Shown: in pieces, positions 8,088 through 17,117 of the stretch
Numbering within the stretch: the stretch's first letter is position 1
Layout of the letters: every line of letters starts with the position of its first letter
From: Cocleimonas sp.
Lineage (GTDB): Bacteria; Pseudomonadota; Gammaproteobacteria; Thiotrichales; Thiotrichaceae
NCBI GenBank assembly: GCA_021647365.1
Contig: JAKIUW010000006.1
Coordinates: 1 to 64,000 of the forward strand
Direction: 5' to 3'
Length of the DNA stretch: 64,000 bases
Made by a program: the position numbers and the translations under genes
The notes under the pieces: generated by a model
Seen by the model: only the letters and a program-made list of their open reading frames with translations
What the model was told of the DNA's origin: nothing
Database searches by the model: none

Positions 8088-10055
8088 TTAACCGCCTAGA
8101 CCCATTTCAATGTAGCCTGTAGGACAAACATCTGAACAGATATGACAACCAACACACTTATCGTAGTCCGTATCAACATAACGACCCGTCGTTGATATAT
8201 CTTTCTTAACACGGAAAACAGCATCTTGTGGACAGTAAATAACACAATTATCACACTCAAAACAAAGTCCACAACTCATACAACGCTCGGCTTCTTCAAC
8301 AACCTGCTCTTCTTCAAGTGCGTTCATACGCTCTTCAAAGTGCCCTAGAACATCTTCTTTACTTGGGACATCTTCTGTACGCTTGTTACGATCAACTTTT
8401 TCAAAGTGACCTAGGAATAATTCGCTAGATTCAACGATTTCATGCTCAGAACGATCATCGTAGTTATGTACTGCGTAGTTATCAGTATCTGTGCCACGTA
8501 GATCTTCTTCTTTACCTTCATCGTAATCGACAGGGCTAAGATCGTATTCTTTAAGCTTATCTAGTAGGTCAAAATGATGCTTATCAACTTTAGGACGCTT
8601 ATCCATCTTCTCATCTTTTTGAGTCAAGAAGTGGTTGATAGTCTCAGCAGCAATAGAAGCTTGGCCTATTGCGGTTGTTAGAAGGTGAGGACGAACAATG
8701 TCGCCCGCTACGAAGTGACCTTCTTTGCCTGGTACTTGATAGAAGTTATCCGCATCAATCGCGTTGCGATCATTGCCGTATTCTTCAACACCATCAAGAT
8801 CACCAAACTGACCGATTGCAGATACAATTAAATCTGCTTCGATAATTGTTTCTTTACCACCTTCTTTTGGCTTTGGTATGTTGCCGTCCATCACAGACTC
8901 AACTACCTTCAAACCAACCGCACGACCGTTATCATCAACAAGAATCTCTGTGGGCATAACTTCTGTAAGAATAGTTACACCTTCGATTAATGCATCTTGT
9001 ACTTCGTGCTCAGCAGCAGTCATTTGATCTAATGGGAATAATGACGTAAGCGTTACTTCAGCAGGAACTTTACTTGCTGGCTCTGCGTCGTGCTTGATTT
9101 TTCCAGTAGCTGCGTCTTCACCTTTTTCCGTGTAATCAGCTAATGTACCGATACGACGAGATACAGATACCACGTCGATAGAGGTATCACCACCACCCAC
9201 ACATACAACCTTTGGTGCAGTGTATTTCATATCGCCTAAGTTGAACGCTTCTAGGAAATCTACCGCTGTAATTGCGTTTGGAACGTCATTCCAGTTATCA
9301 ACAAACAGTCCACGACCATTCTTACAACCTAACGCCCAAAGAATGGCATCATAATCTTTTTCTAAAGACTCAACTGATACGTCTTTGCCAACACGAGTGT
9401 TTAATTTTACTTCAACACCATCCATATCAGTGATACGTTTAATTTCAGCATCCATCTTGTCACGTGGTACACGATAGCCAGGGATACCGTATCGTGCCAT
9501 TCCACCTAGTTGCGCATGGTCATCAAAGATCGTAGAAGCATGACCCATTTTACGAAGTTGGTAAGCAGCAGCCATTCCTGCAACACCACCGCCAATAATG
9601 GCTATTTTCTTACCTGTAGCTGGTGCTGAATCATCAAAACCAAGACCTAATGCAATAGCCTCATCACCGATGTATTGCTCAACAGAGTTGATTCCAACAA
9701 AGTCATCAACATCATTACGGTTACAACCTTCTTCACAAGGAGCAGGACAAACACGTCCCATCATTGATGGAAAAGGATTCGCAGCTGTTGAACGACGGAA
9801 TGCATATTCCTGCATTGACATATCGCCCGTTGGCTTTTCTATGCCACGTACAATCTGTAACCAGCCACGAATATCTTCTCCTGAAGGACAACTGCCCTGA
9901 CAAGGAGGCGTTTTCTGAATATAAGTAGGACACTTGTAAGATGTATCTTCTTGGAAGATAAGGTCTTCCATACTATCCCATGTATCGTCGCCTTCTTCAT
10001 AACGTCGAAACGTTAGACCGTTTGCTAATGATTTATCATCGGGTGAAGTTGCCAT
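8088..10055 (-). CDS. dsrL: DsrL, FAD/NAD(P)H oxidoreductase with ferredoxin domain
   Basis: A 655-residue iron-sulfur flavoprotein related to the small subunit of glutamate synthase. The N-terminal Cys region (CPTYIQKTPPCQGSCP) binds [4Fe-4S]. Two Rossmann motifs follow: FAD at about residues 150-155 (AIIGGGVAGMAAA) and NAD(P)H at about 290 (VVCVGGGDTSIDV). A C-terminal double-cluster ferredoxin closes the protein (CMSCGLCFECDNC and CVGCHICSDVCP). DsrL couples electrons released by DsrAB to NAD(P) and is essential for sulfur-globule oxidation in characterised purple sulfur bacteria. Its presence in an operon with dsrEFH marks the oxidative Dsr pathway. It lies in the cytoplasm, between dsrK and dsrJ. 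Confidence 0.93.
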   Translation of the reverse strand: MATSPDDKSLANGLTFRRYEEGDDTWDSMEDLIFQEDTSYKCPTYIQKTPPCQGSCPSGEDIRGWLQIVRGIEKPTGDMSMQEYAFRRSTAANPFPSMMGRVCPAPCEEGCNRNDVDDFVGINSVEQYIGDEAIALGLGFDDSAPATGKKIAIIGGGVAGMAAAYQLRKMGHASTIFDDHAQLGGMARYGIPGYRVPRDKMDAEIKRITDMDGVEVKLNTRVGKDVSVESLEKDYDAILWALGCKNGRGLFVDNWNDVPNAITAVDFLEAFNLGDMKYTAPKVVCVGGGDTSIDVVSVSRRIGTLADYTEKGEDAATGKIKHDAEPASKVPAEVTLTSLFPLDQMTAAEHEVQDALIEGVTILTEVMPTEILVDDNGRAVGLKVVESVMDGNIPKPKEGGKETIIEADLIVSAIGQFGDLDGVEEYGNDRNAIDADNFYQVPGKEGHFVAGDIVRPHLLTTAIGQASIAAETINHFLTQKDEKMDKRPKVDKHHFDLLDKLKEYDLSPVDYDEGKEEDLRGTDTDNYAVHNYDDRSEHEIVESSELFLGHFEKVDRNKRTEDVPSKEDVLGHFEERMNALEEEQVVEEAERCMSCGLCFECDNCVIYCPQDAVFRVKKDISTTGRYVDTDYDKCVGCHICSDVCPTGYIEMGLGG

Positions 10056-10162
10056 GCTTATTCTCCATATTCAATCCAACGGACTGATAATTTATCTAAA
10101 TTAAATTTCTTAAAGCAATTGATTATCCTAAACAAAAACCAATTGTGCATTCCAATACTGTA

Positions 10163-11836
10163 TTACTTTTTATCTTCTGCTTTCGCTTCTTTGGCTGCTT
10201 TCTCAGCAGCTGCTTTTTCACGTGCTGCTGCCCACTCTGCTTCTTCCGCTGCTTCTTTGGCTTCAATCTCTTCTTCGCTCAGCTGACCCGTAAGGAAAAT
10301 TGCGTTACTTACCAACTGATGAACACTCACAATCATGTCCATGCTAAATCCGTAGTAAGGAATAACCTTGGTGAACTGAGACTTACAGATTGCACAAATA
10401 GCAGCCATATGTGTAACTTGATGCTTCTCTGTAACGTGTTTTAGCGCTTCCATGCGTGGTTGCGCACCCTTTACACGGATTTCCATTAGATCATCAGTAA
10501 GGATTCCACCACCACCACCACAACAGAAAGTTGCGTCATGAATTGTGTCTGCGGGCATATCTACAAAGTTATTACACACCGCCCTTATTACATTACGAGG
10601 CAGATCAAACTGCCCACCAGGTTTATCACCCATCCGTGAACCACGTGCAATATTACAAGAGTCGTGGAATGTTAGAACTTTATCGTCATTTTTCGACTTA
10701 TCAATATTTAGCTTACCCGCAGCAAGTGCTGGCTCGGTAATCTCGAGTATATGCTGTGGAATTGGATAATTTTGATCAAGGAAATCAAAAGGGCCAGCCA
10801 ATGTATTTAAGAAACCATATGCTACACGCCATGCGTGTCCACATTCACCAAATACAATACGCTTAACACCCAAATCTTCAGCAGCTTTACGAATACGTAA
10901 TGAAATTTTACGCATATTTTCGTAACTACCGATAAACATGCCAAAGTTTGCACCTTCAGATGCATACGAACTCAGAGTCCAATCTAAACCAAGTTCGTGC
11001 AATACTTTTGCATAACCCATCAAACCATCAACATGAGGTTCCGCGAAAAAGTCAGCCGATGGAGTAATTAAAAGAATATCTGAACCTTTTTTATCCAAAG
11101 GCAACTTTACATCAACACCTGTCTCATCAAAGATATCTTCTTCAAGACCTTCTAAGGTATCAGCTAACGCGCCTTCTGGCAGACCAAGGTTGTTACCAAT
11201 CTTATGGACTTTACCCATTATTTCAGTACAGTACTTTTGTCCCATACCAATATGGTCAAGAATTTCACGTGCTGCCATTGATATTTCAGCAGTATCAATA
11301 CCGTACGGACAAAAAACAGAACAACGACGACACTGTGAACATTGGTGATAATAGTTATACCAATCTTTTACAACATCTTCTGTTAATTCAGCTGCGCCAA
11401 CAAAACCTGGCATACCGATTTTACCGAAGAATTTACCCGCAAAAGTAAAGTAACGACGATACACTTTTCGCAGCAAGTCTTGACGAGCTACTGGCATATT
11501 CTTAGGATCAGAAGAACCAATGTAGTAATGACATTTATCGGTGCAGGCACCACACTTAACACAAATATCTAGAAACACCTGAAACGAACGATAACGACCT
11601 TTAAGGTCTGCCATTTTATCTAGCGCGCGTTCTTTCCAGTTTTCAACAAGCGTATCTGCATCACCATAATTATCAACACCTTCTGGCATTGTAAAATCTG
11701 TAGGGTAATGCATACCCTCTTGAAATTCTGGTTTTGAAATCCAAGGTCCATGACCTTTCATCGCATCAGGTTGAAGACTTGGAATATCTAGTAAACCATC
11801 TTCACCTGTAACTTTTGGAATTTCGTAATCAGCCAT
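10163..11836 (-). CDS. dsrK: DsrK, HdrD-like iron-sulfur subunit
   Basis: A 557-residue cytoplasmic protein related to heterodisulfide reductase HdrD. Two ferredoxin clusters lie near residues 90-105 (CVKCGACTDKCHYY) and 165-180 (CSQCRRCSVFCPYG). CCG-type motifs follow (FHDSCNIARG and FCCGGGGG), which bind the noncubane cluster thought to act on the DsrC trisulfide. The C-terminus has an Ala/Glu/Lys-rich tail of about 30 residues that may vary between species. It follows dsrM after 11 bp and forms the membrane-bound DsrMK module. Confidence 0.93.
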   Translation of the reverse strand: MADYEIPKVTGEDGLLDIPSLQPDAMKGHGPWISKPEFQEGMHYPTDFTMPEGVDNYGDADTLVENWKERALDKMADLKGRYRSFQVFLDICVKCGACTDKCHYYIGSSDPKNMPVARQDLLRKVYRRYFTFAGKFFGKIGMPGFVGAAELTEDVVKDWYNYYHQCSQCRRCSVFCPYGIDTAEISMAAREILDHIGMGQKYCTEIMGKVHKIGNNLGLPEGALADTLEGLEEDIFDETGVDVKLPLDKKGSDILLITPSADFFAEPHVDGLMGYAKVLHELGLDWTLSSYASEGANFGMFIGSYENMRKISLRIRKAAEDLGVKRIVFGECGHAWRVAYGFLNTLAGPFDFLDQNYPIPQHILEITEPALAAGKLNIDKSKNDDKVLTFHDSCNIARGSRMGDKPGGQFDLPRNVIRAVCNNFVDMPADTIHDATFCCGGGGGILTDDLMEIRVKGAQPRMEALKHVTEKHQVTHMAAICAICKSQFTKVIPYYGFSMDMIVSVHQLVSNAIFLTGQLSEEEIEAKEAAEEAEWAAAREKAAAEKAAKEAKAEDKK

Positions 11837-11847
11837 GGTTATACTCC

Positions 11848-12603
11848 TTAATCCAACTCATCGAGGTAGTTCTTGCCTTGTTTCTCAAGTTCGGCAGCCC
11901 AAGGAGCGATATGACGCTTTTCGCGAGGGTTATCAATTTGATTACGAGTAGGACTAAAGAAAATACCAGGAGCATGTAATAGTTTACTAATGGGAAAAAT
12001 CAACATCAATGTAGCAACCAATCCAAGGTGGATAAGTAAAGGCACATCTGCAGGTAACGGCTGCCAATCAAAAGTAATCAAACCTCTGAAGAAAGCTTTA
12101 ACCAGAATGATATCGGTAGGACTTACAAACTGCATCATAAGACCAGACACACCAATCAAAATTAACAATAAAAGCATGGCGATATCAGAAGGCGCAGTGA
12201 TGTAACGCACACGATCAATAAGAATACGACGTGCCATTAAACCCAACAAACCCAATATAAAGAGGAAGCCAGCATAAATACCGAAAGGTTGTACGAACTG
12301 AATAACACCCCAAATAGGGTCTTGTACATAACGGAAGTGGCGCAAAACGATAATAAGCATGGTGTAATGGAAAAGCATACCCAATACCCATAGTAATTTA
12401 TCTGCACGAAATAAGCTTTTAAACAAGAATACCTCTTGCATCATACGCAGAACAACACCACTTTGTGTAACAGGTGCAGGCGTAGTTGGGATTTTCAGTG
12501 GCGCAGGAGTCCTCGCATAAATACGAATTTTATTGGCAACACCCAATACTAAAACTAATGTAGCAGTCCAGAATAAAACTGCGTATATAACGCCGATAAC
12601 CAT
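11848..12603 (-). CDS. dsrM: DsrM, NarI-like membrane cytochrome b subunit
   Basis: A 251-residue membrane protein with five to six transmembrane helices and conserved histidines for haem b, as in NarI/HdrE. It anchors DsrK and exchanges electrons with the quinone pool. It follows dsrC after a 154-bp gap that holds a hairpin, so the abundant DsrC message may be partly separated from the downstream membrane-complex genes. Confidence 0.92.
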   Translation of the reverse strand: MVIGVIYAVLFWTATLVLVLGVANKIRIYARTPAPLKIPTTPAPVTQSGVVLRMMQEVFLFKSLFRADKLLWVLGMLFHYTMLIIVLRHFRYVQDPIWGVIQFVQPFGIYAGFLFILGLLGLMARRILIDRVRYITAPSDIAMLLLLILIGVSGLMMQFVSPTDIILVKAFFRGLITFDWQPLPADVPLLIHLGLVATLMLIFPISKLLHAPGIFFSPTRNQIDNPREKRHIAPWAAELEKQGKNYLDELD

Positions 12604-12682
12604 TTAGAACTCCTAAATAAACTTCTTTTTCATAAACTTACAATGCTTTTATATAAAACGGTTAGCACGATAAACTTTTGAA

Positions 12683-12719
12683 AAAGAACTTGGGAGCGTT
12701 AACACCCCCAAAATTCTTT
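12683..12719. terminator. Possible attenuator hairpin between dsrC and dsrM
   Basis: AAAGAA and TTGGG pair with CCCAA and TTCTTT around a central loop, with small bulges. A shorter TCTCT/AGAGA hairpin lies just upstream in transcription at about 12731-12748. Such a structure could cause partial termination after dsrC, which is usually expressed in excess of dsrM. Confidence 0.35.
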
Positions 12720-12757
12720 AATCTTTTAAATCTCTAACGAAAGAGAGATGTTAAGAC

Positions 12758-13093
12758 TTAAACACAACCTGTTGGCTTTGGAAGGCCAGCGTACTTACAC
12801 GCTTGCTTACCAGGGCCGTATGGGAAAAGTGAGTAAAGGTACTTTGAATTACCTTTATCTTTACCTAAACGCTTACCAACAGCTTTAGTTAGAACACGTA
12901 CCGCCGGAGCGATTTGATATTCTTCGTAGTATTCACGTAGGAAGTTAATGATATCCCAGTGCTCGTCTGATAAATCCACGTCTTCGCCAGCTGCAAGAGC
13001 AGTTGCGATCTCTGGAGTCCAAGCGCTAAGATCTACTAAGTAACCTTCTTCGTCTAGCTCAATTGACTCACCGTTTAATTCAAGTGATGACAT
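12758..13093 (-). CDS. dsrC: DsrC, sulfur carrier protein
   Basis: A 111-residue DsrC. The C-terminal arm KQACKYAGLPKPTGCV holds both conserved cysteines: the penultimate CysA and CysB ten residues before it. These carry persulfide or trisulfide between DsrEFH, DsrAB and DsrK. It has the full length and arm of true DsrC, in contrast to the cysteine-less paralogue at 28378-28716. It lies between dsrH and dsrM as in other sulfur oxidisers. Confidence 0.95.
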   Translation of the reverse strand: MSSLELNGESIELDEEGYLVDLSAWTPEIATALAAGEDVDLSDEHWDIINFLREYYEEYQIAPAVRVLTKAVGKRLGKDKGNSKYLYSLFPYGPGKQACKYAGLPKPTGCV

Positions 13094-13183
13094 AATAATT
13101 TCCTCTTGTTTATATCTAAATATAAAAATAAATTAGCTAAAAATCGCACAACTCAATTTTTTAATAACTGAGCAGCACAGGCT

Positions 13184-13492
13184 TTATAGCCAGCTTTGCG
13201 TCGTCTCATTCTCTACAGTTAAGTCGACAAAACCTGCATAATCAACAGCTTTGATGCCGTCAATCATACGATCTTCACTTAAACCGCGTGCAACAAGATC
13301 ACCACCTAAAACATAAACAGACACATCGCCCATTGCTGTTTTAAGTTTCTCAGAAAATGATGTACCTTCTAACGCGCCAACTGCCGCATCTTCGATCATC
13401 AATACTGAATCACCCACTTTCACGTGATTTAAACAACTTCTAAAAGACACCTTTTCAAACGGTGACTTGTTTACAATATGTAGCATTGCCAT
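13184..13492 (-). CDS. dsrH: DsrH, DsrEFH sulfurtransferase subunit
   Basis: A 102-residue DsrH/TusB-family protein. Cys20 (FRSCLNHV) matches the conserved cysteine of the family. It is part of the DsrE2F2H2 hexamer, which passes persulfide sulfur to DsrC in the cytoplasm. It is the third gene of the compact dsrEFH set and starts 36 bp after dsrF. Confidence 0.92.
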   Translation of the reverse strand: MAMLHIVNKSPFEKVSFRSCLNHVKVGDSVLMIEDAAVGALEGTSFSEKLKTAMGDVSVYVLGGDLVARGLSEDRMIDGIKAVDYAGFVDLTVENETTQSWL

Positions 13493-13528
13493 TTACTATT
13501 CTCCGCTAAGACTTTAAAAAAAAACGTC

Positions 13529-13933
13529 TTAAAAACTTAAAGTAACTTCTTGTTCAGCCATAACATCAGCCATTTCAGAACGATTAACCATGATAATTGA
13601 AGGCTTTTCTGCCCAATCATCATCTTCATCCTCCCAAACAAGAGGCATCAAATCATCTTGAGTCAAACCACGCTCCTCAAGAGATTCTTTTTCAACATAT
13701 AACTTCTTAATCTCGTAATCACCTAATGCTTTATACGTGTTTGAGAAGTTCTTTTGACCAATACCTGTCGTGTCTTGACCTTTTGTGATTTGATATACAC
13801 CATCATCAATAAAAGCTAAAGATACGTCTTGTTCAAAAGCAGCAGAGATTAGTACAACCTCTAAAGACTCAAGCGCATAAGCTGTTCCGTAAGGTGCTTT
13901 GCGATTAACAAACATGAATTTTTTAGTAGCCAT
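13529..13933 (-). CDS. dsrF: DsrF, DsrEFH sulfurtransferase subunit
   Basis: A 134-residue DsrF/TusC-family protein, the structural partner of DsrE and DsrH in the sulfur-relay hexamer. It contains no cysteine, so unlike DsrE it cannot itself carry sulfur. It sits 21 bp after dsrE, with a GAGAGG ribosome site. Confidence 0.9.
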   Translation of the reverse strand: MATKKFMFVNRKAPYGTAYALESLEVVLISAAFEQDVSLAFIDDGVYQITKGQDTTGIGQKNFSNTYKALGDYEIKKLYVEKESLEERGLTQDDLMPLVWEDEDDDWAEKPSIIMVNRSEMADVMAEQEVTLSF

Positions 13934-13954
13934 TTCTATGCCTCTCCTTATCCC

Positions 13955-14347
13955 TTAGTCGCCGAACACAATAGTGCGATCAGATTCAATTCCACCTTCG
14001 ATCAATTGACCCAAACCAGAAATACGAAAACCTTCGATCATGTTATGAGAATCAAAACCTTGACGCTTTGCTTCATCCGCATCCATAAGACCACGACGTT
14101 GAGCCGCAGCAATACAGATAACCAAATCTAAGTCGTTCTCTTTTGATAATTCAGACCATTCTTTTTGAATCAAACGATCATCACCCGGAGGCACACTCAA
14201 ACTAGAACCGTTGTTTACGCCATCATGGTAGAAGAACACGCGAAAAATCTCGTGACCTTGCGCCAATATTGAACGACAGAACTGCAGAGCCGAATCAGCA
14301 GATTGATGCTGATAAGGCCCTTCATTAATCATAATTGTAAATTTCAT
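13955..14347 (-). CDS. dsrE: DsrE, catalytic sulfurtransferase subunit
   Basis: A 130-residue DsrE/TusD-family protein. The cysteine in LVICIAAAQRRG (about residue 79) corresponds to the active-site Cys that binds sulfur before transfer to DsrC. A second cysteine lies near residue 26 (ALQFCRS). dsrEFH are markers of sulfur-oxidising rather than sulfite-reducing organisms. It follows dsrB after 44 bp. Confidence 0.93.
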   Translation of the reverse strand: MKFTIMINEGPYQHQSADSALQFCRSILAQGHEIFRVFFYHDGVNNGSSLSVPPGDDRLIQKEWSELSKENDLDLVICIAAAQRRGLMDADEAKRQGFDSHNMIEGFRISGLGQLIEGGIESDRTIVFGD

Positions 14348-14391
14348 CTATAAACCCTAATTAATAACTATAATAATTTTGAAACGCGTTC

Positions 14392-15468
14392 TTAGAATCT
14401 AATGTGCGTAGACGAATTAAGATTCGCACGCGCACCACGCCAGTTATCAATATGGTACTTAGTGAAAGGAAGACCAGTCACTTCGAAGAAACGAGGCCAT
14501 CCGATACGTTCAACCCACTCATTGATACGCTCCCAATCACGTGCGCCTTCTTTATAACAATCAAGAATTTTCTTAACGATTGCTGTAGCTTCAGGCCAAC
14601 GAGGTGGATTATTTGGAATACCAGCAGCAACAAGACGTTGGAATGTTGGCTTACCACGTGCGTTTGAGTGATTACCACCGATCCAAACTGCAAGCTGAGT
14701 AAACTCATGATCATTGATCTGCATTGGAGGACATGGAGGGTAACAAGCACCACAACAAATACATTTCTTCTCGTCAACTTCTAATGAAGGCTGACCGTCA
14801 ACCATTGCAGGACGAATCGCAGCAACAGGGCAACGTGCAACTACCGATGGACGCTCACAAACATTACCAACAAGACTGTGGTCAATCTTAGGTGGCTTAG
14901 TGTGCTGTACGTTAATTGCGATGTCGCCTTGACCACCACAGTTAATCTGACAACAAGATGTTGTGATATGTACACGATTAGGCATGTTCCAGTTAGTGAA
15001 TTCGTCGTACAACTCATCCATCATAGACTTAACTACACCAGATGCATCTGTACCAGGAATATCACAGTGCAACCAACCCTGCGTATGCGAAATAGATGCA
15101 ACAGAGTTACGGGTTCCGCCCACTGCGTATCCTTTCTCTTTAAGTGCATCAACTAAAGGCTGAACTTTAGCTTCTGTATCTGTGTAAAATTCGATGTTAC
15201 TACGGATAGTAAAACGAATGTAACCGTCTGCAAACTCATCTGCAATATCTAAAAGATCACGTAATGTGAATACGTCTAATATACGTTGAGTACCTGCTTT
15301 TACAGTCCATACTTTATCGCCGCCTTTAGCGATATGAACCATTACACCTGGTTGTGTATCTTCATGATAGTCCCATAGGCCGAAATTACGACGCATAACT
15401 GGGTGCATGTATTGAAAGCCATCAGGACAACCTGATTCAATTGGCTCGCGCATTTCTGGTTTTGCCAT
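14392..15468 (-). CDS. dsrB: DsrB, beta subunit of reverse dissimilatory sulfite reductase
   Basis: A 358-residue sulfite reductase beta subunit. It has siroheme/[4Fe-4S] region motifs (TTSCCQINCGGQGD and VVARCPVAAIRP) and an inserted ferredoxin domain (CICCGACYPPCPP at about residues 233-245). With DsrA it forms the alpha2-beta2 enzyme that oxidises DsrC-bound sulfane sulfur to the sulfite level. It starts 80 bp after dsrA. Confidence 0.95.
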   Translation of the reverse strand: MAKPEMREPIESGCPDGFQYMHPVMRRNFGLWDYHEDTQPGVMVHIAKGGDKVWTVKAGTQRILDVFTLRDLLDIADEFADGYIRFTIRSNIEFYTDTEAKVQPLVDALKEKGYAVGGTRNSVASISHTQGWLHCDIPGTDASGVVKSMMDELYDEFTNWNMPNRVHITTSCCQINCGGQGDIAINVQHTKPPKIDHSLVGNVCERPSVVARCPVAAIRPAMVDGQPSLEVDEKKCICCGACYPPCPPMQINDHEFTQLAVWIGGNHSNARGKPTFQRLVAAGIPNNPPRWPEATAIVKKILDCYKEGARDWERINEWVERIGWPRFFEVTGLPFTKYHIDNWRGARANLNSSTHIRF

Positions 15469-15548
15469 GATCTAACTCCTAAAAATCTGTTAAATCAATG
15501 AGGTACAAGTAGCACCTCATCAATAAGTTTTAAATGAAACTGACTGAG

Positions 15549-16811
15549 TTAGCTAGCAGCTTTCTCTTCACGTTTACGACTGAACCACTCTTCAGCAGCC
15601 TCATCCCAACCATCTGTACGAACATAAGATACGTTACGTGGCTGAGCAATCATATTTGGATCGGGATCAACTCCGATTCCTTCTAGGAAGTTAACCAAAC
15701 CGATACGCTCAATCATCTCACCTGTACGTTCATGCTCAAGCCCATTCTCTGCCCAGAAATCAATAATTTCTTCAGCAAGCTCTACGATTGTCTCGTAATC
15801 TTCTGGAGTGTCAAGCTTCATGAATGGAACTAAAACGGTACCCATCAAATCACCAATCTTTAGTGTACGCTTACCACCACAAAGAATGGTTACACCTTTG
15901 TCCTCACCAGGGCTGATCGCCTTAGGAACAACATTCATACAATGCATTGAACGAACACAGTTGCTTTCATCAGCAATCAGTGAATTATCATCACCTAGCG
16001 ATAGCGAACTAGAAGTACAACGTGAAATCACGTTATCCATTACATAATCAACACCTTTGTCAGCAACAAATGCTTTCCATTGATCTTGATCTATCTTCTT
16101 ATGATCTCTCCAAGTACCGATAACAGCAAAGTCAGCACGCTCAATAGCATTTTGACAATCGTTAGGACAACCAGAAACCTTGAATTTGAATTTGTAAGGA
16201 AGCGCAGGACGGTGAACGTCATCTGTAAAGCTATTTACAAGATGACGATGAATCGCATGCTCGTTACAGTTAGACATTTCACAACGAGCAGCACCAACAC
16301 ATGACATTGCCGTACGAACACAAGGCCCTGCTCCACCAAGATCCCAACCATAGTCGTTGATCTCATCAAAGAAGTGCTGGAAACTATCGTTATCGGCACC
16401 GATAAACATGATATTACCTGTCTGACCATGGAAAGTCTGAAGTCCTGAACCCCATTTTTCCCAACTGTCTGCAAGCTTACGCATCATGTCTGTTGTGTAG
16501 TAGTTACCTGGTGTTGGCTGTACGCGCAATGTATGAAACTCTCTAGACTCAGGAAACATATCCCCGACTTCAGAGAAACGAGGAATAATTCCACCACCGT
16601 AACCAAATACAGAGATAGTGCCACCTTTCCAGTAGCCCATCTTAGTTTCGTAGGAGTGCTCAAGCTGACCCAGCAAACCATTAGTTACATTATTAATACG
16701 TTCATCAGGATGGTTATCACGCATGTTTTTGATGCCAGTAATAAAGCTCGGCCATGGACCATCTTCTAAAACGTCTAGCATTGGCGTTGGGTACTTCTTA
16801 ATGTCAGCCAT
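15549..16811 (-). CDS. dsrA: DsrA, alpha subunit of reverse dissimilatory sulfite reductase
   Basis: A 420-residue sulfite reductase alpha subunit. The siroheme-[4Fe-4S] ligand pattern is visible as CVGAARC (CX5C) followed by GCPNDC (CX3C), and a ferredoxin insert carries NCVRSMHCMNVVPKAI. It is the first gene of the operon, with a strong TGGAGG ribosome site. The divergent 306-bp upstream region carries a 16-bp dyad shared with two other promoters in this window. Company with dsrEFH and dsrL supports the oxidative direction. Confidence 0.95.
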   Translation of the reverse strand: MADIKKYPTPMLDVLEDGPWPSFITGIKNMRDNHPDERINNVTNGLLGQLEHSYETKMGYWKGGTISVFGYGGGIIPRFSEVGDMFPESREFHTLRVQPTPGNYYTTDMMRKLADSWEKWGSGLQTFHGQTGNIMFIGADNDSFQHFFDEINDYGWDLGGAGPCVRTAMSCVGAARCEMSNCNEHAIHRHLVNSFTDDVHRPALPYKFKFKVSGCPNDCQNAIERADFAVIGTWRDHKKIDQDQWKAFVADKGVDYVMDNVISRCTSSSLSLGDDNSLIADESNCVRSMHCMNVVPKAISPGEDKGVTILCGGKRTLKIGDLMGTVLVPFMKLDTPEDYETIVELAEEIIDFWAENGLEHERTGEMIERIGLVNFLEGIGVDPDPNMIAQPRNVSYVRTDGWDEAAEEWFSRKREEKAAS

Positions 16812-17117
16812 TGTTGCCTCCAGTTGTATTTGTATTCATATTCTGATGACTCAAAACGATTCATCACATAAAATTTATACTCTGTAAACTCACTCTGCAA
16901 ATGAGTAAATTTACGAATGCGCATAGTCTAGTTGCAAAGCTTTAATTTAAGAACCTCACTCTTGGGAGGTGGTGGGAAAATTAACCTATCCCATTAGGGG
17001 TAGCTCAAAGTTTCATTACTTTTTATATCTGAATTATTGAAAAACTGACTATGGATAAAAACAAGAGTAGAATATTCGAATATACTTAAATAGCAAGTTG
17101 TTTTTCCAAGGATACTT
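16812..17117. promoter_or_regulatory. Divergent dsrA / tauD-like control region
   Basis: 306 bp between divergent start codons. It contains the TATCCC/GGGGTA dyad at 16987-17002 and a small AATATTCGAATAT palindrome near 17072-17087. Ribosome sites lie at both ends. Exact -35/-10 hexamers cannot be placed with confidence. Confidence 0.6.
16987..17002. promoter_or_regulatory. TATCCY-N4-GRGGTA dyad, dsrA/tauD-like copy
   Basis: TATCCCATTAGGGGTA. It is an imperfect 6-4-6 dyad 176 bp before dsrA and 116 bp before the dioxygenase gene. The same layout recurs at 28838-28853 and 46096-46111, also in divergent intergenic regions. Confidence 0.55.

Noticed and set aside
10163..11836. Heterodisulfide reductase (methanogen-type) rather than DsrK
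   Set aside because: The CCG motifs are shared, but operon position between dsrM and dsrL decides for DsrK.
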